A stretch of 36,530 bases of DNA from an uncultured Clostridia bacterium (GCA_934130435.1 CAKOYB010000012.1:1-36530); one strand, 5' to 3'. Shown: positions 1 through 6,968, numbered from the stretch's first letter. Notes: generated by a model from the letters alone, not told the origin. Translations and numbers: made by a program.

Positions 1-20
1 AACATTGCACAAAATCAAAG
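1..20. repeat. Terminal direct repeat, left copy (circular overlap)
   Basis: The first 20 bases (aacattgcacaaaatcaaag) are identical to the last 20 (36511-36530). This is the usual sign of a circular or circularly permuted molecule opened at an arbitrary point during assembly. The unit length would be 36,510 bp. The promoter at the right end and the first genes at the left end then become contiguous. Confidence 0.9.
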
Positions 21-152
21 CTATTCGGTCATAAATGTAATATTTAATTCTCAAAAATCTCATATTTTAAAAAGCAAATATATAAAACGTCAAAGAAAAA
101 AGCTTACATAGCTTTTATTTTTTGGCGTTTTTACTTTTTTAGAGGAGGTAAC
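21..152 (+). promoter_or_regulatory. Leader of early operon with imperfect terminator/attenuator hairpin
   Basis: An imperfect long hairpin pairs 84-104 (starting aaaacgtcaaag) with 110-131 (ending ggcgtttt) around the loop tacat, and is followed by further T-rich sequence (133-140). It sits between the probable early promoter at the far end of the circle and the first gene at 153, so it could act as a terminator or attenuator in the early leader. The AGGAGG ribosome binding site of the first gene follows at about 143-148. Confidence 0.45.
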
Positions 153-344
153 ATGGTAGAGAAAAATTTAAAATTAATTCGAGAAAGAAAAGGCTATAGC
201 AAAAGATATTTAGCAAAAATAAGTGGCATATCAAGAAAAACAATAGAATTTATGGAAAATAAAACAGCAAGCAATGCTAAATTGAGTACAATAGAAGCAC
301 TAGCTAAAGCATTAGATGTATCAGTTAATGATTTATTAAAATAG
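153..344 (+). CDS. XRE-family helix-turn-helix transcriptional regulator
   Basis: This 63-residue protein is almost entirely one Cro/CI-type helix-turn-helix domain: an N-terminal LKLIRERKGYSKRYLAKISG helix pair, a recognition-helix region around SRKTIEFMEN, and the typical tail ALDVSVNDLLK. The family binds operators as dimers and controls phage lysis/lysogeny or early genes. AGGAGG lies just upstream of the ATG, so the start is secure. It is the first gene of the early operon. There is no oligomerisation or protease domain, so it resembles Cro or a small regulator more than a full CI repressor. Which operator it binds cannot be told from sequence; the palindrome in the promoter at 36348-36368 is the obvious candidate. 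Confidence 0.85.
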   Translation: MVEKNLKLIRERKGYSKRYLAKISGISRKTIEFMENKTASNAKLSTIEALAKALDVSVNDLLK

Positions 345-359
345 AAAGAAGGTGAACTT

Positions 360-527
360 ATGAAAGAGATTTGTAAAGGACTATTGTTTTGGCTTATTTT
401 ATTAGGAATACTATTAATTACATTTATAAATGCCCAGGTATTGGCTAATGCAATAACAATGAATTTTATAATAAAAACAGCTTATATAATGCTAGGATTT
501 AGCTTTATATATATATTAAAAAATTAG
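360..527 (+). CDS. Small two-helix membrane protein, unknown function
   Basis: This 55-residue ORF begins at ATG 360 behind AGAAGGTG. Two hydrophobic segments, about residues 6-24 (LLFWLILLGILLITF) and about 33-52 (ITMNFIIKTAYIMLGFSFIY), predict a membrane hairpin. It lies 15 nt after the XRE gene in the same operon, and the following gene starts 17 nt downstream. No family is recognised. The small size and early position would suit an exclusion or host-takeover membrane peptide, but that is inference. Confidence 0.65.
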   Translation: MKEICKGLLFWLILLGILLITFINAQVLANAITMNFIIKTAYIMLGFSFIYILKN

Positions 528-544
528 GAAGGAGATGAGAAAAT

Positions 545-832
545 ATGCAATTAATAATAAGTGTAATTTATATTATTGATACACTTCTTATAGTTATTTC
601 AATAATAAATTTATTAAAAGTAAATAAAAATTTAGATTCAAAAAACAATGAATTAGAAGAACTAATAGAAGCAAAAGAAGCTAATCAAAAATTAATATTC
701 GAAAATTGTGAATATGAAGATACTTTTAATACAATTAAAAAAATAATAAACGAAAAAGGACAAGGAAACATTGTAGATAGATTTGACAAAATAAAAGAAG
801 TTATCCAGTCTGCAAACAAAAATAACTTCTAA
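545..832 (+). CDS. Membrane-anchored coiled-coil protein, unknown function
   Basis: This 95-residue protein starts at ATG 545 behind AAGGAGATGAG. Residues about 3-23 form one hydrophobic transmembrane helix (LIISVIYIIDTLLIVISII). A charged, Lys/Glu/Asn-rich stretch from about residue 28 to 50 is likely coiled coil, and the C-terminal half is soluble. The topology is one anchor with a cytoplasmic or external tail. No catalytic motif is visible and the family is not recognised. It belongs to the early operon, next to another membrane protein. Confidence 0.65.
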   Translation: MQLIISVIYIIDTLLIVISIINLLKVNKNLDSKNNELEELIEAKEANQKLIFENCEYEDTFNTIKKIINEKGQGNIVDRFDKIKEVIQSANKNNF

Positions 833-853
833 AATCAAATTACATAAATATAT

Positions 854-893
854 GATTTTCTAATTAATTATATCAAAATAAACTTAGAAAATC
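854..893 (+). promoter_or_regulatory. 10-bp inverted repeat just before a gene without a clear RBS
   Basis: GATTTTCTAA (854-863) and its exact reverse complement TTAGAAAATC (884-893) flank a 20-nt AT-rich loop. The 3' arm ends 6 nt before the ATG at 900, which has no convincing Shine-Dalgarno sequence. The hairpin could control access to that start codon or mark a weak terminator of the first three genes. Confidence 0.45.
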
Positions 894-899
894 AAGAAA

Positions 900-1370
900 A
901 TGAGAGCAAATTATATGAAATGTATAAATTTTAGATTCAGAACAAAAGACTATCAAAAATATATTTATTGTACAAAGAAGAAAAAGAAAATTCAATATGA
1001 AGAATGCAAAGATTGCAAATACAAAGAGTATAAGCAAGTAAAAGAACTAAAGAAAAAATCAAATAAACTAAAAAGATTAGAAAATAACAGATTTAGTATT
1101 ATAACAGACAATTTAAAAATCTGCTATATATGTAAGCAAAAGAAAAAAGATGACTTAAATGAAGTGTTTGAAGGAAGTAATAGACAAATGAGCATGAAAT
1201 ATGGACTAGTTATACCGATTTGTCGAGAATGTCACAACAAGTATGATTTAGATATTAATTTAAGATCTAAGTATATGAAAGAAGCTCAAATAATATTTGA
1301 GAATACATATAGTCATGAATTATTTATGAAGGAATTTAAGAAAAATTATTTGGAGGAGGAACAGTTATGA
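900..1370 (+). CDS. Cys-rich HNH-like phage protein (possible degenerate nuclease)
   Basis: This 156-residue protein has an N-terminal Cys/Lys-rich segment (CKDCK near residue 37) and a C-terminal HNH-like half: CYICK, then LNEVFEGSNRQ, KYGLVIPICRECHNKYD, and a closing helix containing EAQIIFENTYSHELFM. From memory of similar phage proteins, the conserved core is H-E-V-F-x-G-x-N-R followed by Y-G-L-V-x-P-L-C. Here the expected His is Asn (N-E-V-F), so catalysis is doubtful. ATG 915 is an alternative start; neither has a good ribosome binding site, and an inverted repeat lies just upstream. The stop overlaps the next ATG (ATGA). Confidence 0.6.
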   Translation: MRANYMKCINFRFRTKDYQKYIYCTKKKKKIQYEECKDCKYKEYKQVKELKKKSNKLKRLENNRFSIITDNLKICYICKQKKKDDLNEVFEGSNRQMSMKYGLVIPICRECHNKYDLDINLRSKYMKEAQIIFENTYSHELFMKEFKKNYLEEEQL

Positions 1371-1630
1371 GAATAACAAGTATTGAAATAAGAAAAATAG
1401 AAAATGCTGGAACGATTAAAGCTGTTGCTAGCATTGTGTTAGATGATGCTATTTGTATTAATAGAATAGAAGTAGTAGAAAGAAGAGATGGAATGTTTAT
1501 TTCATTTCCAATCAGAAGAGATAGGGAAGGAAGAATATTTAATATAGCACATCCAATCAATTCAGAAATTAGAGAAAAGATACAAAAGGCAATAATACAA
1601 GAATATAAAGAAAAATGCAACCAGGGATAG
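1367..1630 (+). CDS. spoVG: SpoVG family protein
   Basis: This 87-residue protein matches SpoVG along its whole length: an N-terminal strand MRITSIEIRKIENAGTIKAV, the segment GMFISFPIRRDREGR, and the diagnostic IAHPINSEIREKIQKAII helix. SpoVG proteins are small site-specific nucleic-acid-binding regulators in Firmicutes, linked to asymmetric septation in Bacillus and to virulence control in other genera; phage copies are common. GGAGGAGG precedes the ATG, which overlaps the upstream stop. Its position just before the replication protein suggests a DNA- or RNA-binding role in early gene expression or replication, which is inference. Confidence 0.88.
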   Translation: MRITSIEIRKIENAGTIKAVASIVLDDAICINRIEVVERRDGMFISFPIRRDREGRIFNIAHPINSEIREKIQKAIIQEYKEKCNQG

Positions 1631-1645
1631 ACAGAAGTTTATCCC
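1624..1645 (+). terminator. Weak hairpin after spoVG
   Basis: GGGATA (1624-1629) can pair with TATCCC (1640-1645) around a 10-nt loop, overlapping the end of the SpoVG gene and followed by TTATATTATTT. The stem is short and the T-tract is broken, so this is at most a partial terminator or an mRNA-end structure between spoVG and the replication gene. Confidence 0.3.
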
Positions 1646-1673
1646 TTATATTATTTACGAAAGGATAAATAAA

Positions 1674-2208
1674 ATGACATACATAGAATTAATAAATGCT
1701 TTTGAAATTTGGCTCGAAACTAATTATTTGCCTGTTCCATCACAATTATTATGGTATAAGTTGATTAGATTGTTTAATAGATGCGGATGGGCTGAATGGA
1801 TTTCAGTAGAAAACCAAACTTTGATGAGTGTTATGAAAATAAAAAGAGAAGCTACGTTTATAGAAGTAAGAAATAAGTTATTGGACGCAAAATTTTTTGA
1901 ATATAAAAAAGGCAAAAAAGGAAGTCCTAATCAATACAAAATTAATACTGACGTTTTTGAAAGTATAAACAGTAGTAAAAAGCGGAGTAAATACAGCAGT
2001 AAAAAAAGTAGCTAATACCGAAAACATAAATAGACTAGACAAAGACAATTATATTAATTTATTTAATAAATATAAAAAGCAAATCGAAAGCAAACCATTT
2101 TATAAAAAGGTTTCAGTTATTTCAGAGTGCCAAAATGAAGATGAATATAAAAACATGTCTTCTGATAGTCAAGAAAAGTTGTTTATGGATTTAATGAGTT
2201 TGAAATAA
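1674..2208 (+). CDS. DnaD-like helix-turn-helix replication protein, requires +1 frameshift at CGG
   Basis: Residues 1-103 (1674-1982) are the helix-turn-helix N-terminus typical of phage replisome organisers: YIELINAFEIWLE, LLWYKLIRLFNRCGWAEW, then a winged-helix ending in SPNQYKIN. In frame 0 the protein stops at 2015, right after this domain. Skipping the C of in-frame CGG at 1983 opens a 74-codon frame (1984-2205) that fills the otherwise empty gap up to the next gene. It encodes a plausible C-terminal helical domain (YINLFNKYKKQIE...; DEYKNMSSDSQEKLFMDLMS). The full product is about 177 residues. The shift must occur between 1969 and 2015, and the only CGG there is in frame. Such proteins load the host helicase at the origin; the phage has no polymerase or helicase of its own. 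Confidence 0.75.
1980..1986 (+). other. +1 frameshift site AAG-CGG-A (replication gene)
   Basis: The frame-0 codons are AAG (1980-1982), CGG (1983-1985), AGT. The downstream conserved frame starts at GGA (1984-1986). The preceding stop in the new frame is at 1966-1968 and the frame-0 stop is at 2013-2015, so the shift window is 47 nt. Lys-tRNA on AAG cannot re-pair well with AGC, so a simple P-site slip is less likely here than out-of-frame GGA decoding or four-base decoding of CGGA. Confidence 0.75.
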
Positions 2209-2221
2209 AGAAAGGAAACAT

Positions 2222-2587
2222 ATGAAAAGTAAGTTAATAAATATAAAAGACTATTTATCAACAGAGAGATACACAACAAGAAAAGAATTAGTAGAAAAAA
2301 CAGGTCTTGCTGATAGAGAAGTAAGAAGTAGAATAAGTGAGCTAAAAAAAGAAAGAGTTGTAATTTATAGTTCTAGTCGAACTGGATATAGATTAGCAAA
2401 AGAACTAAGAAATATGAGCTGTAATGAAATAGAAGAAGAATTAAAACTAGTAACACATAGCTTAAATGATTGCAAATCAAGAACAAAACAATTGAATAAA
2501 CAAAAAAGAAAATATATAGCATACATCAAGAAAGCTGAGCAGATAATGTTAGAAAAAAATATGAATCATATTCCGAGATTGGATTAG
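2222..2587 (+). CDS. Winged helix-turn-helix protein with C-terminal coiled coil
   Basis: Residues about 8-60 of this 121-residue protein look like a winged HTH: LSTERYTTRKELVEKTGLAD, then REVRSRISELKKERVVIY, and a wing SSSRTGYRLAK. The second half (residues about 70-112) is Lys/Glu/Gln-rich and probably a coiled coil for dimerisation. AAAGGAAA precedes the ATG. It follows the replication protein by 13 nt in the early operon. It could be a transcriptional regulator or a replication accessory protein; the pairing with the DnaD-like gene favours a role in replication, but this is not proven. Confidence 0.65.
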   Translation: MKSKLINIKDYLSTERYTTRKELVEKTGLADREVRSRISELKKERVVIYSSSRTGYRLAKELRNMSCNEIEEELKLVTHSLNDCKSRTKQLNKQKRKYIAYIKKAEQIMLEKNMNHIPRLD

Positions 2588-2597
2588 AGGTGTAAAT

Positions 2598-2879
2598 ATG
2601 TTAAATATGACAGTAATAAAATACAGAAAAGAACCGGAAAAGCGTGTAAAAATGCAACATTTAGAAGAAAAGAACAGTGTTGTTAACAGAAGAGCAGAGA
2701 AGTTATATGAGTACTATATTTGCGATTACTGTGGTTCAGAAATAAGATTAGATAAAAAACAAGCTGACAGAAGCGGAGGATTAGCAGTTTTGCCTAATTC
2801 GTTGACAAAGTGTGGAAATATAACAGTTGCATTATGTAATAAGTGCATAAAAGAAGCAATAAAACAATTAGAAAAATAA
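2598..2879 (+). CDS. Small zinc-ribbon protein, unknown function
   Basis: This 93-residue protein has two Cys pairs, CDYC (near residue 42) and CNKC (near residue 82), in a typical zinc-ribbon arrangement: ICDYCGSEI ... ALCNKCIKEAI. AGAGGTG lies before the ATG. No catalytic residues are evident. Zinc ribbons of this type are common among small phage early proteins, and this genome has several (3226, 4237, 5744, 5979, 9243, 13732). Function unknown. Confidence 0.6.
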   Translation: MLNMTVIKYRKEPEKRVKMQHLEEKNSVVNRRAEKLYEYYICDYCGSEIRLDKKQADRSGGLAVLPNSLTKCGNITVALCNKCIKEAIKQLEK

Positions 2880-2901
2880 AATTAATAAGGAGTACATAGG
2901 A

Positions 2902-3219
2902 ATGGAAATAGACAACAATAAAACAATGAAAATAACAAAAATTTTGGGAGTAAATATAGAATACGATGCAGGAAATATAAGGATTTTAGATTCATATAAG
3001 GTTCATTCTGCAGCATATATGCAAATGATATTAAATATGTTTATGATCAAAACTGGTTTTAGAAGTAAAAGGACGATAAAAAGTTGGATAAAAGAATGGA
3101 AAGCACATAACAGATTATACAGATTAGGATTATTTAAAAGTCATACGAAAGATTGTGATTTGGAAGAAAACGAAAAAACGCATAGATTAATAGCATATGA
3201 GATTTTAGGGAGGTTCTAA
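2902..3219 (+). CDS. Conserved phage hypothetical protein
   Basis: This 105-residue protein starts at ATG 2902 behind AAGGAG. It contains the basic segment KSWIKEWKAHNRLYRLGL followed by SHTKDCDLEENE, a pattern I have seen in small proteins of Clostridia phages without an assigned role. The Trp/Arg/Lys-rich centre could bind nucleic acid. The next small gene starts 6 nt after its stop. No fold is recognised with confidence. Confidence 0.55.
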   Translation: MEIDNNKTMKITKILGVNIEYDAGNIRILDSYKVHSAAYMQMILNMFMIKTGFRSKRTIKSWIKEWKAHNRLYRLGLFKSHTKDCDLEENEKTHRLIAYEILGRF

Positions 3220-3225
3220 AATCAA

Positions 3226-3339
3226 ATGATAAGAAAAGATTGCAAATTTTATAATGTTTATAGATGCAAAGCTTTGAAAAGGATATATTGCAGAAAAGAA
3301 AGATGTCCTTATTTTAAGAAAAATAACAAAAAGGAGTAA
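3226..3339 (+). CDS. Very small Cys-rich protein
   Basis: This 37-residue ORF begins at ATG 3226 behind GGGAGG and contains four Cys residues spaced C-x7-C-x8-C-x4-C (DCKFYNVYRCKAL ... IYCRKERCPYF). This would fit a minimal zinc-binding knuckle. Many Lys/Arg residues suggest nucleic-acid contact. Its stop overlaps the AAGGAG ribosome binding site of the next gene, so the two are probably translated in tandem. Function unknown. Confidence 0.55.
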   Translation: MIRKDCKFYNVYRCKALKRIYCRKERCPYFKKNNKKE

Positions 3340-3345
3340 AAGGTT

Positions 3346-3558
3346 ATGAGTGATTTAACAGATGAAGAGATAATAGCAACAAGAAAATTACACGGATTAA
3401 ATGATGATCTATTTAAAATAGAGAAAAAAATAAATAAACAAGAAAAAGAGTTAAATGATTTAGATGAGTTTGCAGACTTGTTGAGACCAGAACAGAGATA
3501 TTATACAAACATAATCAAAAGACTAGTTCAAAATGCTAGAAATGGAGGTAAACGATGA
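3346..3558 (+). CDS. Small coiled-coil protein
   Basis: This 70-residue protein is Glu/Lys/Asp/Leu-rich with a helical heptad-like stretch around DDLFKIEKKINKQEKELNDL, predicting a coiled coil, and a basic C-terminus (NARNGGKR). AAGGAG lies upstream. The last codons overlap the start of the next gene (ATGATAATAG), so translation is coupled. No family is recognised. Confidence 0.5.
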   Translation: MSDLTDEEIIATRKLHGLNDDLFKIEKKINKQEKELNDLDEFADLLRPEQRYYTNIIKRLVQNARNGGKR

Positions 3559-3863
3559 TAATAGTAAGTCAAGATAAAAATACGATTGTGAATTTTGATA
3601 ATGTTGAAAATATCCAAGTGAGAAAGCTTCCGGAAAATGAGATTGGATATGCAATTGGAGTAGAGACATTTTGTAGTAATTTTGATAGGTTTGCAATATA
3701 TGACACAGAAGAAAGAGCAAAAGAAGTACTACAAGAAATAGTAAAAAACAATTCAATATTTAATTATTTTAAATGCGTAAATTCCGAAGTACAAGAAACA
3801 ATGGCGGGAAGCTTTATAAGAGCCGATTTCATGTTTGGTGTATATGAAATGCCAGAAAAGTAG
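3555..3863 (+). CDS. Conserved phage hypothetical protein
   Basis: This 102-residue protein starts at ATG 3555, overlapping the upstream stop, with GGAGG just before it. It resembles small Firmicute phage proteins that start M-I-I-x-S-Q-D-K, then N-F/L-D-N-V/I, and carry a central Y-D-T-E-E-R-A-K-E-V-L helix (present here). These look like small alpha/beta proteins of unknown role. There are no catalytic or membrane features. Confidence 0.55.
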   Translation: MIIVSQDKNTIVNFDNVENIQVRKLPENEIGYAIGVETFCSNFDRFAIYDTEERAKEVLQEIVKNNSIFNYFKCVNSEVQETMAGSFIRADFMFGVYEMPEK

Positions 3864-3872
3864 GTGGAGCAA

Positions 3873-4244
3873 ATGGAAGATAAAATCGAAGTAGGAGATT
3901 ATATTAGAACTAAAAGTGGAGAAATCTATAAGGAGACAGATTGCGAAATTAGAGATAATAAAGTAATAACTTATGCAGGAGGAGAATACATGGTTTCAGA
4001 CAAAATAGTAAAACACAGTAAAGAACTAAAAGATTTAATAGAATCTGGAGATTTAATAATTTATAGATTAAGAGGATTAAAACATCAAGGCAAAGGATTC
4101 ATAAGAATATATAAGGATGCAAGAAGCGGAGAGGAAAATTTAGGAATAGATTATTATAGTTTAGAACAAATTGAAATTATAAAAATTTTAACTCATCAAC
4201 AGTTTGAAGCTAATTGCTATAAAGTGGGCGAAGAAGATGAATAG
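3873..4244 (+). CDS. Hypothetical phage protein with N-terminal beta-barrel-like segment
   Basis: I choose ATG 3873 because AGGTGGAG lies 3-10 nt before it; GTG 3864 would overlap that site. The 123-residue product begins EVGDYIRTKSGEIYKETDCE, a strand-rich opening common in small phage proteins that may form an SH3-like barrel, and later has LRGLKHQGKGFIRIYKD. The C-terminus is acidic and overlaps the next gene's start. Function unknown. Confidence 0.55.
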   Translation: MEDKIEVGDYIRTKSGEIYKETDCEIRDNKVITYAGGEYMVSDKIVKHSKELKDLIESGDLIIYRLRGLKHQGKGFIRIYKDARSGEENLGIDYYSLEQIEIIKILTHQQFEANCYKVGEEDE

Positions 4245-4467
4245 AGAAATAACAAGACATCCAAAATATTTTTGTGATAAATGTGGAGTTGAAATAGCAA
4301 AAGAAAGAAAATATACATATTACAAATATAATTCAAGAGCTTGTGCAGCAACAAAAGATTTTGAACTATGTCCAAGTTGTAATAATGAATTAAAAAATTG
4401 GTTAAAAAACAAAGATATTTCAACAACACAACAATTGATAAATTCATTTCAAATATTTAGAGAGTAG
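4237..4467 (+). CDS. Small zinc-ribbon protein
   Basis: I choose ATG 4237, overlapping the upstream stop, rather than TTG 4204, because the family-like part starts with MNREITRHPKYFCDKCG. The 76-residue protein has CDKC near residue 13 and CPSC near residue 45, the usual zinc-ribbon pairs. The ribosome binding site is weak (GAAG), so it may depend on translational coupling. Function unknown. Confidence 0.55.
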   Translation: MNREITRHPKYFCDKCGVEIAKERKYTYYKYNSRACAATKDFELCPSCNNELKNWLKNKDISTTQQLINSFQIFRE

Positions 4468-4476
4468 GAGTAGAAG

Positions 4477-4887
4477 ATGAATAGAGAGATAAAGTTTAGA
4501 GGAAAGCTTGTAAATAGCAAAGAATGGGCGGAAGGAAACTTATGTATAAGAGTAGATGATACTTATATTATAACTCCCGATGAAACAATTTTAGGGAAAT
4601 ATGGAAAAGTTAATAAAGAAACAGTAGGACAATACACAGGACTACACGATAAAAACGGAAAAGAAATATATGAGGGAGATGTCGTAAAAATAACAAACAA
4701 AAATAGCAAAGTGATACCAATAAAACCTTTAATTGCACAAATTGTTTGGTCAGAAGAATATTTGGCTTATATATTAATAACTACAAGTGTAAAAGACGCA
4801 TTTGAAAATTTAGGAGATTATATTGACTATGATATAGAAGTGATAGGAAATGTTTTCGATAATCCAGAGTTATTAGGAGGAGAATAG
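4477..4887 (+). CDS. YopX family protein
   Basis: This 136-residue protein has the YopX hallmarks: an N-terminal REIKFRGK, the central QYTGLHDKNGKEIYEGDVV segment, a W-S/x-EE strand, and the C-terminal IEVIGNVFDNPELL. YopX proteins are small all-beta proteins found in many Firmicute phages (named from Bacillus phage SPbeta); their function is unsettled. GGAG lies upstream of ATG 4477, 9 nt after the previous stop. Confidence 0.92.
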   Translation: MNREIKFRGKLVNSKEWAEGNLCIRVDDTYIITPDETILGKYGKVNKETVGQYTGLHDKNGKEIYEGDVVKITNKNSKVIPIKPLIAQIVWSEEYLAYILITTSVKDAFENLGDYIDYDIEVIGNVFDNPELLGGE

Positions 4888-4889
4888 AT

Positions 4890-5120
4890 ATGTTAAAAAA
4901 AGACATAAAACCTGGCAGAATATTATATTGGAATACAACTGGAGCAAACAATTCAAAAATATCGCTTAAATGTGAAGTGATAGATGTGGGAAAAATATGG
5001 ATATGGGTACATGTGTATGGATGTTTAGCATATAACAATTTATCGATAGGTGATTTAAGTGTAAAACCATTACACAAAGTAACTAACGAAACCCAAAGTA
5101 AAGGAGTAAATAAGATATGA
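4890..5120 (+). CDS. Hypothetical phage protein
   Basis: This 76-residue protein sits 2 nt after yopX with GGAGGAG upstream. It is strand-rich and aromatic (GRILYWNTTG, CEVIDVGKIWIWVHVYG), suggesting a small beta-barrel. The end overlaps the start of the membrane protein gene at 5117, so the two are coupled. I do not recognise a family. Confidence 0.5.
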   Translation: MLKKDIKPGRILYWNTTGANNSKISLKCEVIDVGKIWIWVHVYGCLAYNNLSIGDLSVKPLHKVTNETQSKGVNKI

Positions 5121-5515
5121 GTGAAGAAATTATAAAAATAATAGATGAATTAGGAAAAAGATTTGGAGTCGCAATAGATTGGAGCAATCAAAATATAATT
5201 CCATATTTGCAAGAATTATTGAAAAGGTTTATATGTTATCGAAATATAACGGCGTGTGTATGGATAATACTATCAATAGCGATGACAATAGGCGGAATTG
5301 TAATGTTTAAATTTTTAAACAAATGGAGAAAAAGCGAGAATTATGATAGTGATTATTATGGTGATGACGAAGTATTAGCTTTATTTGGATATATATTTTC
5401 AATATGTATGATAGCACTAGGAATAGGATTAATAATTGGAAACATGCTTGGAATTGCCGAAAATATATGTATGCCAGAAATGGTAGTATACGAATACATA
5501 AAAAATATTCAATAG
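5117..5515 (+). CDS. Two-helix membrane protein, conserved in Firmicute phages
   Basis: This 132-residue protein has an amphipathic N-terminal helix (EEIIKIIDELGKRFG), transmembrane helix 1 near residues 45-66 (ITACVWIILSIAMTIGGIVMF), an acidic loop rich in Asp/Tyr, and transmembrane helix 2 near residues 88-110 (LFGYIFSICMIALGIGLIIG). It ends ENICMPEMVVYEYIKNI. I have seen this arrangement in Clostridia phage early regions; the role is unknown. AAGGAG lies upstream. Confidence 0.6.
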   Translation: MSEEIIKIIDELGKRFGVAIDWSNQNIIPYLQELLKRFICYRNITACVWIILSIAMTIGGIVMFKFLNKWRKSENYDSDYYGDDEVLALFGYIFSICMIALGIGLIIGNMLGIAENICMPEMVVYEYIKNIQ

Positions 5516-5531
5516 AAAGGAGTAATGCATA

Positions 5532-5756
5532 ATGAAAGAAAAAACAGCAGACGAAATGTTTACTTTACTTGGATATTATAGATGCGACTATTTAGATCAT
5601 GTAGATTATTATAATAAAAAATTAGAAAAATTTATCAGTTTTAGAAAAAACGGAACGTTTGCCTGCTTTAATTATGATGATGAGCCTGCGGAGATAACAA
5701 TGCAAGAATTACAAGCAATAAATAAGAAAGTAGAGGAATTGGGATGGATAAAATAA
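5532..5756 (+). CDS. Small hypothetical phage protein
   Basis: This 74-residue protein begins MKEKTADEMFTLLGYYRCDY, a start shared by many small gut-phage proteins (ADEMF..LGY), and ends KKVEELGWIK. AAGGAG lies upstream. The stop lies inside the next gene, which begins at ATG 5744. No active-site motif is seen. Function unknown. Confidence 0.5.
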   Translation: MKEKTADEMFTLLGYYRCDYLDHVDYYNKKLEKFISFRKNGTFACFNYDDEPAEITMQELQAINKKVEELGWIK

Positions 5757-5995
5757 TACAAATTCCAAAAGTGATATGCGAAGAATGTAAAAAGCGAGAA
5801 GCTACAAGATTATGTGATTATGACATAGGATACAATATTGATTTAGCAGGAAGAGGAAAAATAAAAAGGGTCACTTGCGATAAAAAATTATGTGTTAAAT
5901 GTGCAACAAAGATAAACAACAAAGATTATTGTAAAAAGCATATTGAAGCGATAAGACAAGAGTTAGGAGGTGTTTTAAGTGAAAGAAAAAGATGA
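5744..5995 (+). CDS. Cys-rich zinc-finger protein
   Basis: This 83-residue protein overlaps the preceding gene by 13 nt. It has CEEC (near residue 12), a single Cys in RLCDYD, then TCDKKLCVKC and DYCKKH, giving 8 Cys and a His that could bind two zinc ions in a treble-clef or RING-like layout. It is probably a protein- or nucleic-acid-binding adaptor. Its 3' end overlaps the GTG start of the next gene, which also encodes a zinc ribbon. Confidence 0.55.
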   Translation: MDKIIQIPKVICEECKKREATRLCDYDIGYNIDLAGRGKIKRVTCDKKLCVKCATKINNKDYCKKHIEAIRQELGGVLSERKR

Positions 5996-6176
5996 GATAG
6001 AAGAACTTGATGATGAAGATGTTGAAGTAGAAACAGATGTAAGCTTTAATTTATATTGGACTTGTCCTAAATGTAAAACAGATAATTACGAATGTAATAT
6101 TCCAGCAGATGGAATAGTAGAATGTAAATGTGAAAATTGTTCAAAAACATACACATATTATAATTGTATATATTAG
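5979..6176 (+). CDS. Small acidic zinc-ribbon protein (GTG start)
   Basis: GTG 5979 is preceded by a perfect TAGGAGGTG at the right spacing, which decides this start. The 65-residue protein has a very acidic N-terminus (DEIEELDDEDVEVETD) followed by one zinc ribbon: WTCPKCKTDN ... VECKCENCSKTY. The combination suggests a small protein-interaction module. Function unknown. Confidence 0.55.
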   Translation: MKEKDEIEELDDEDVEVETDVSFNLYWTCPKCKTDNYECNIPADGIVECKCENCSKTYTYYNCIY

Positions 6177-6187
6177 GAGGTGTTTAA

Positions 6188-6559
6188 TTGGAAAATAGTA
6201 TAGAAGAAGATATAAAAATATTAGAAGAAAATATAAAAAGTGTAAAAGAAAACGCAGATATTGGATTTTTTGAAAGTAATGAAGATTATTATTTTTTCAA
6301 AGCAGTAGAGCATATTTTATCAGATTATAAAAGATTACAAGAAGAATTTAAAGCAGTAGATCATGAATGCAGTAGATTAGAGCAAAAAGAAGTTGAGATG
6401 GGAAAAATAATAGATTTGATAATAAAAGACTTATATAAGCAAGCACATATAAGTACAAGATGTTATTTACAAATTTCAATAGAAGAATGTATGAAAAACA
6501 AAAATTGCATAGAATGTCTAAAACAATATTTTATAAACAACGCAAAAGAGGTGAAATAA
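6188..6559 (+). CDS. Coiled-coil hypothetical protein (TTG start)
   Basis: TTG 6188 is preceded by TAGGAGGTG, so the unusual start is well supported. The 123-residue product is largely helical, with Glu/Lys-rich coiled-coil stretches (residues about 3-25 and 45-75). Its C-terminal part has several Cys (TRCYLQISIEECMKNKNCIEC). The next ATG follows the stop immediately. No family is recognised. Confidence 0.5.
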   Translation: MENSIEEDIKILEENIKSVKENADIGFFESNEDYYFFKAVEHILSDYKRLQEEFKAVDHECSRLEQKEVEMGKIIDLIIKDLYKQAHISTRCYLQISIEECMKNKNCIECLKQYFINNAKEVK

Positions 6560-6967
6560 ATGAACGAGGAAGAGAAAAATGCTATTGAATATTTGAAAAA
6601 CAGATTATATGGTAATGAAGATTGCAAATACATAGACGTAGCTCAAGAAGATTTAAGAGTTTTTATAAAACTAATAGAAAAACTACAAAAAGAGAATGAA
6701 GAATTAAAAAATGATTATGAAAATTTAAGTAATAGTGTAGTAGTTAAAAATCATTATATAAAAAACAGTATTCCAATTCAAAAAGTAAAAGATAACATAG
6801 AAAAAGAAATAAAATATCATGAAAAGAACATATTAGATATAGAAAATGTAAATATGTTAAGGAGTAAAACAGCTAAAGAAGAAGCGGAAATTGAGTTTAA
6901 TAAATATGCAATAGTAGTTTTGAAAAAGATGTTACAAGAACTAATAGAAGAAAGTGAGGGAAAATAG
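6560..6967 (+). CDS. Coiled-coil hypothetical protein
   Basis: This 135-residue protein starts at ATG 6560, directly after the previous stop and behind AGAGGTGAA. It is almost all helix: residues about 30-55 (IKLIEKLQKENEELKND) and 75-133 are strongly heptad-like. The form NEEEKNAIEYLKNRL... resembles small phage coiled-coil proteins of unknown role. The region just before its stop carries the GTGAGGG ribosome site of the next gene. Confidence 0.5.
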   Translation: MNEEEKNAIEYLKNRLYGNEDCKYIDVAQEDLRVFIKLIEKLQKENEELKNDYENLSNSVVVKNHYIKNSIPIQKVKDNIEKEIKYHEKNILDIENVNMLRSKTAKEEAEIEFNKYAIVVLKKMLQELIEESEGK

Positions 6968-6968
6968 T

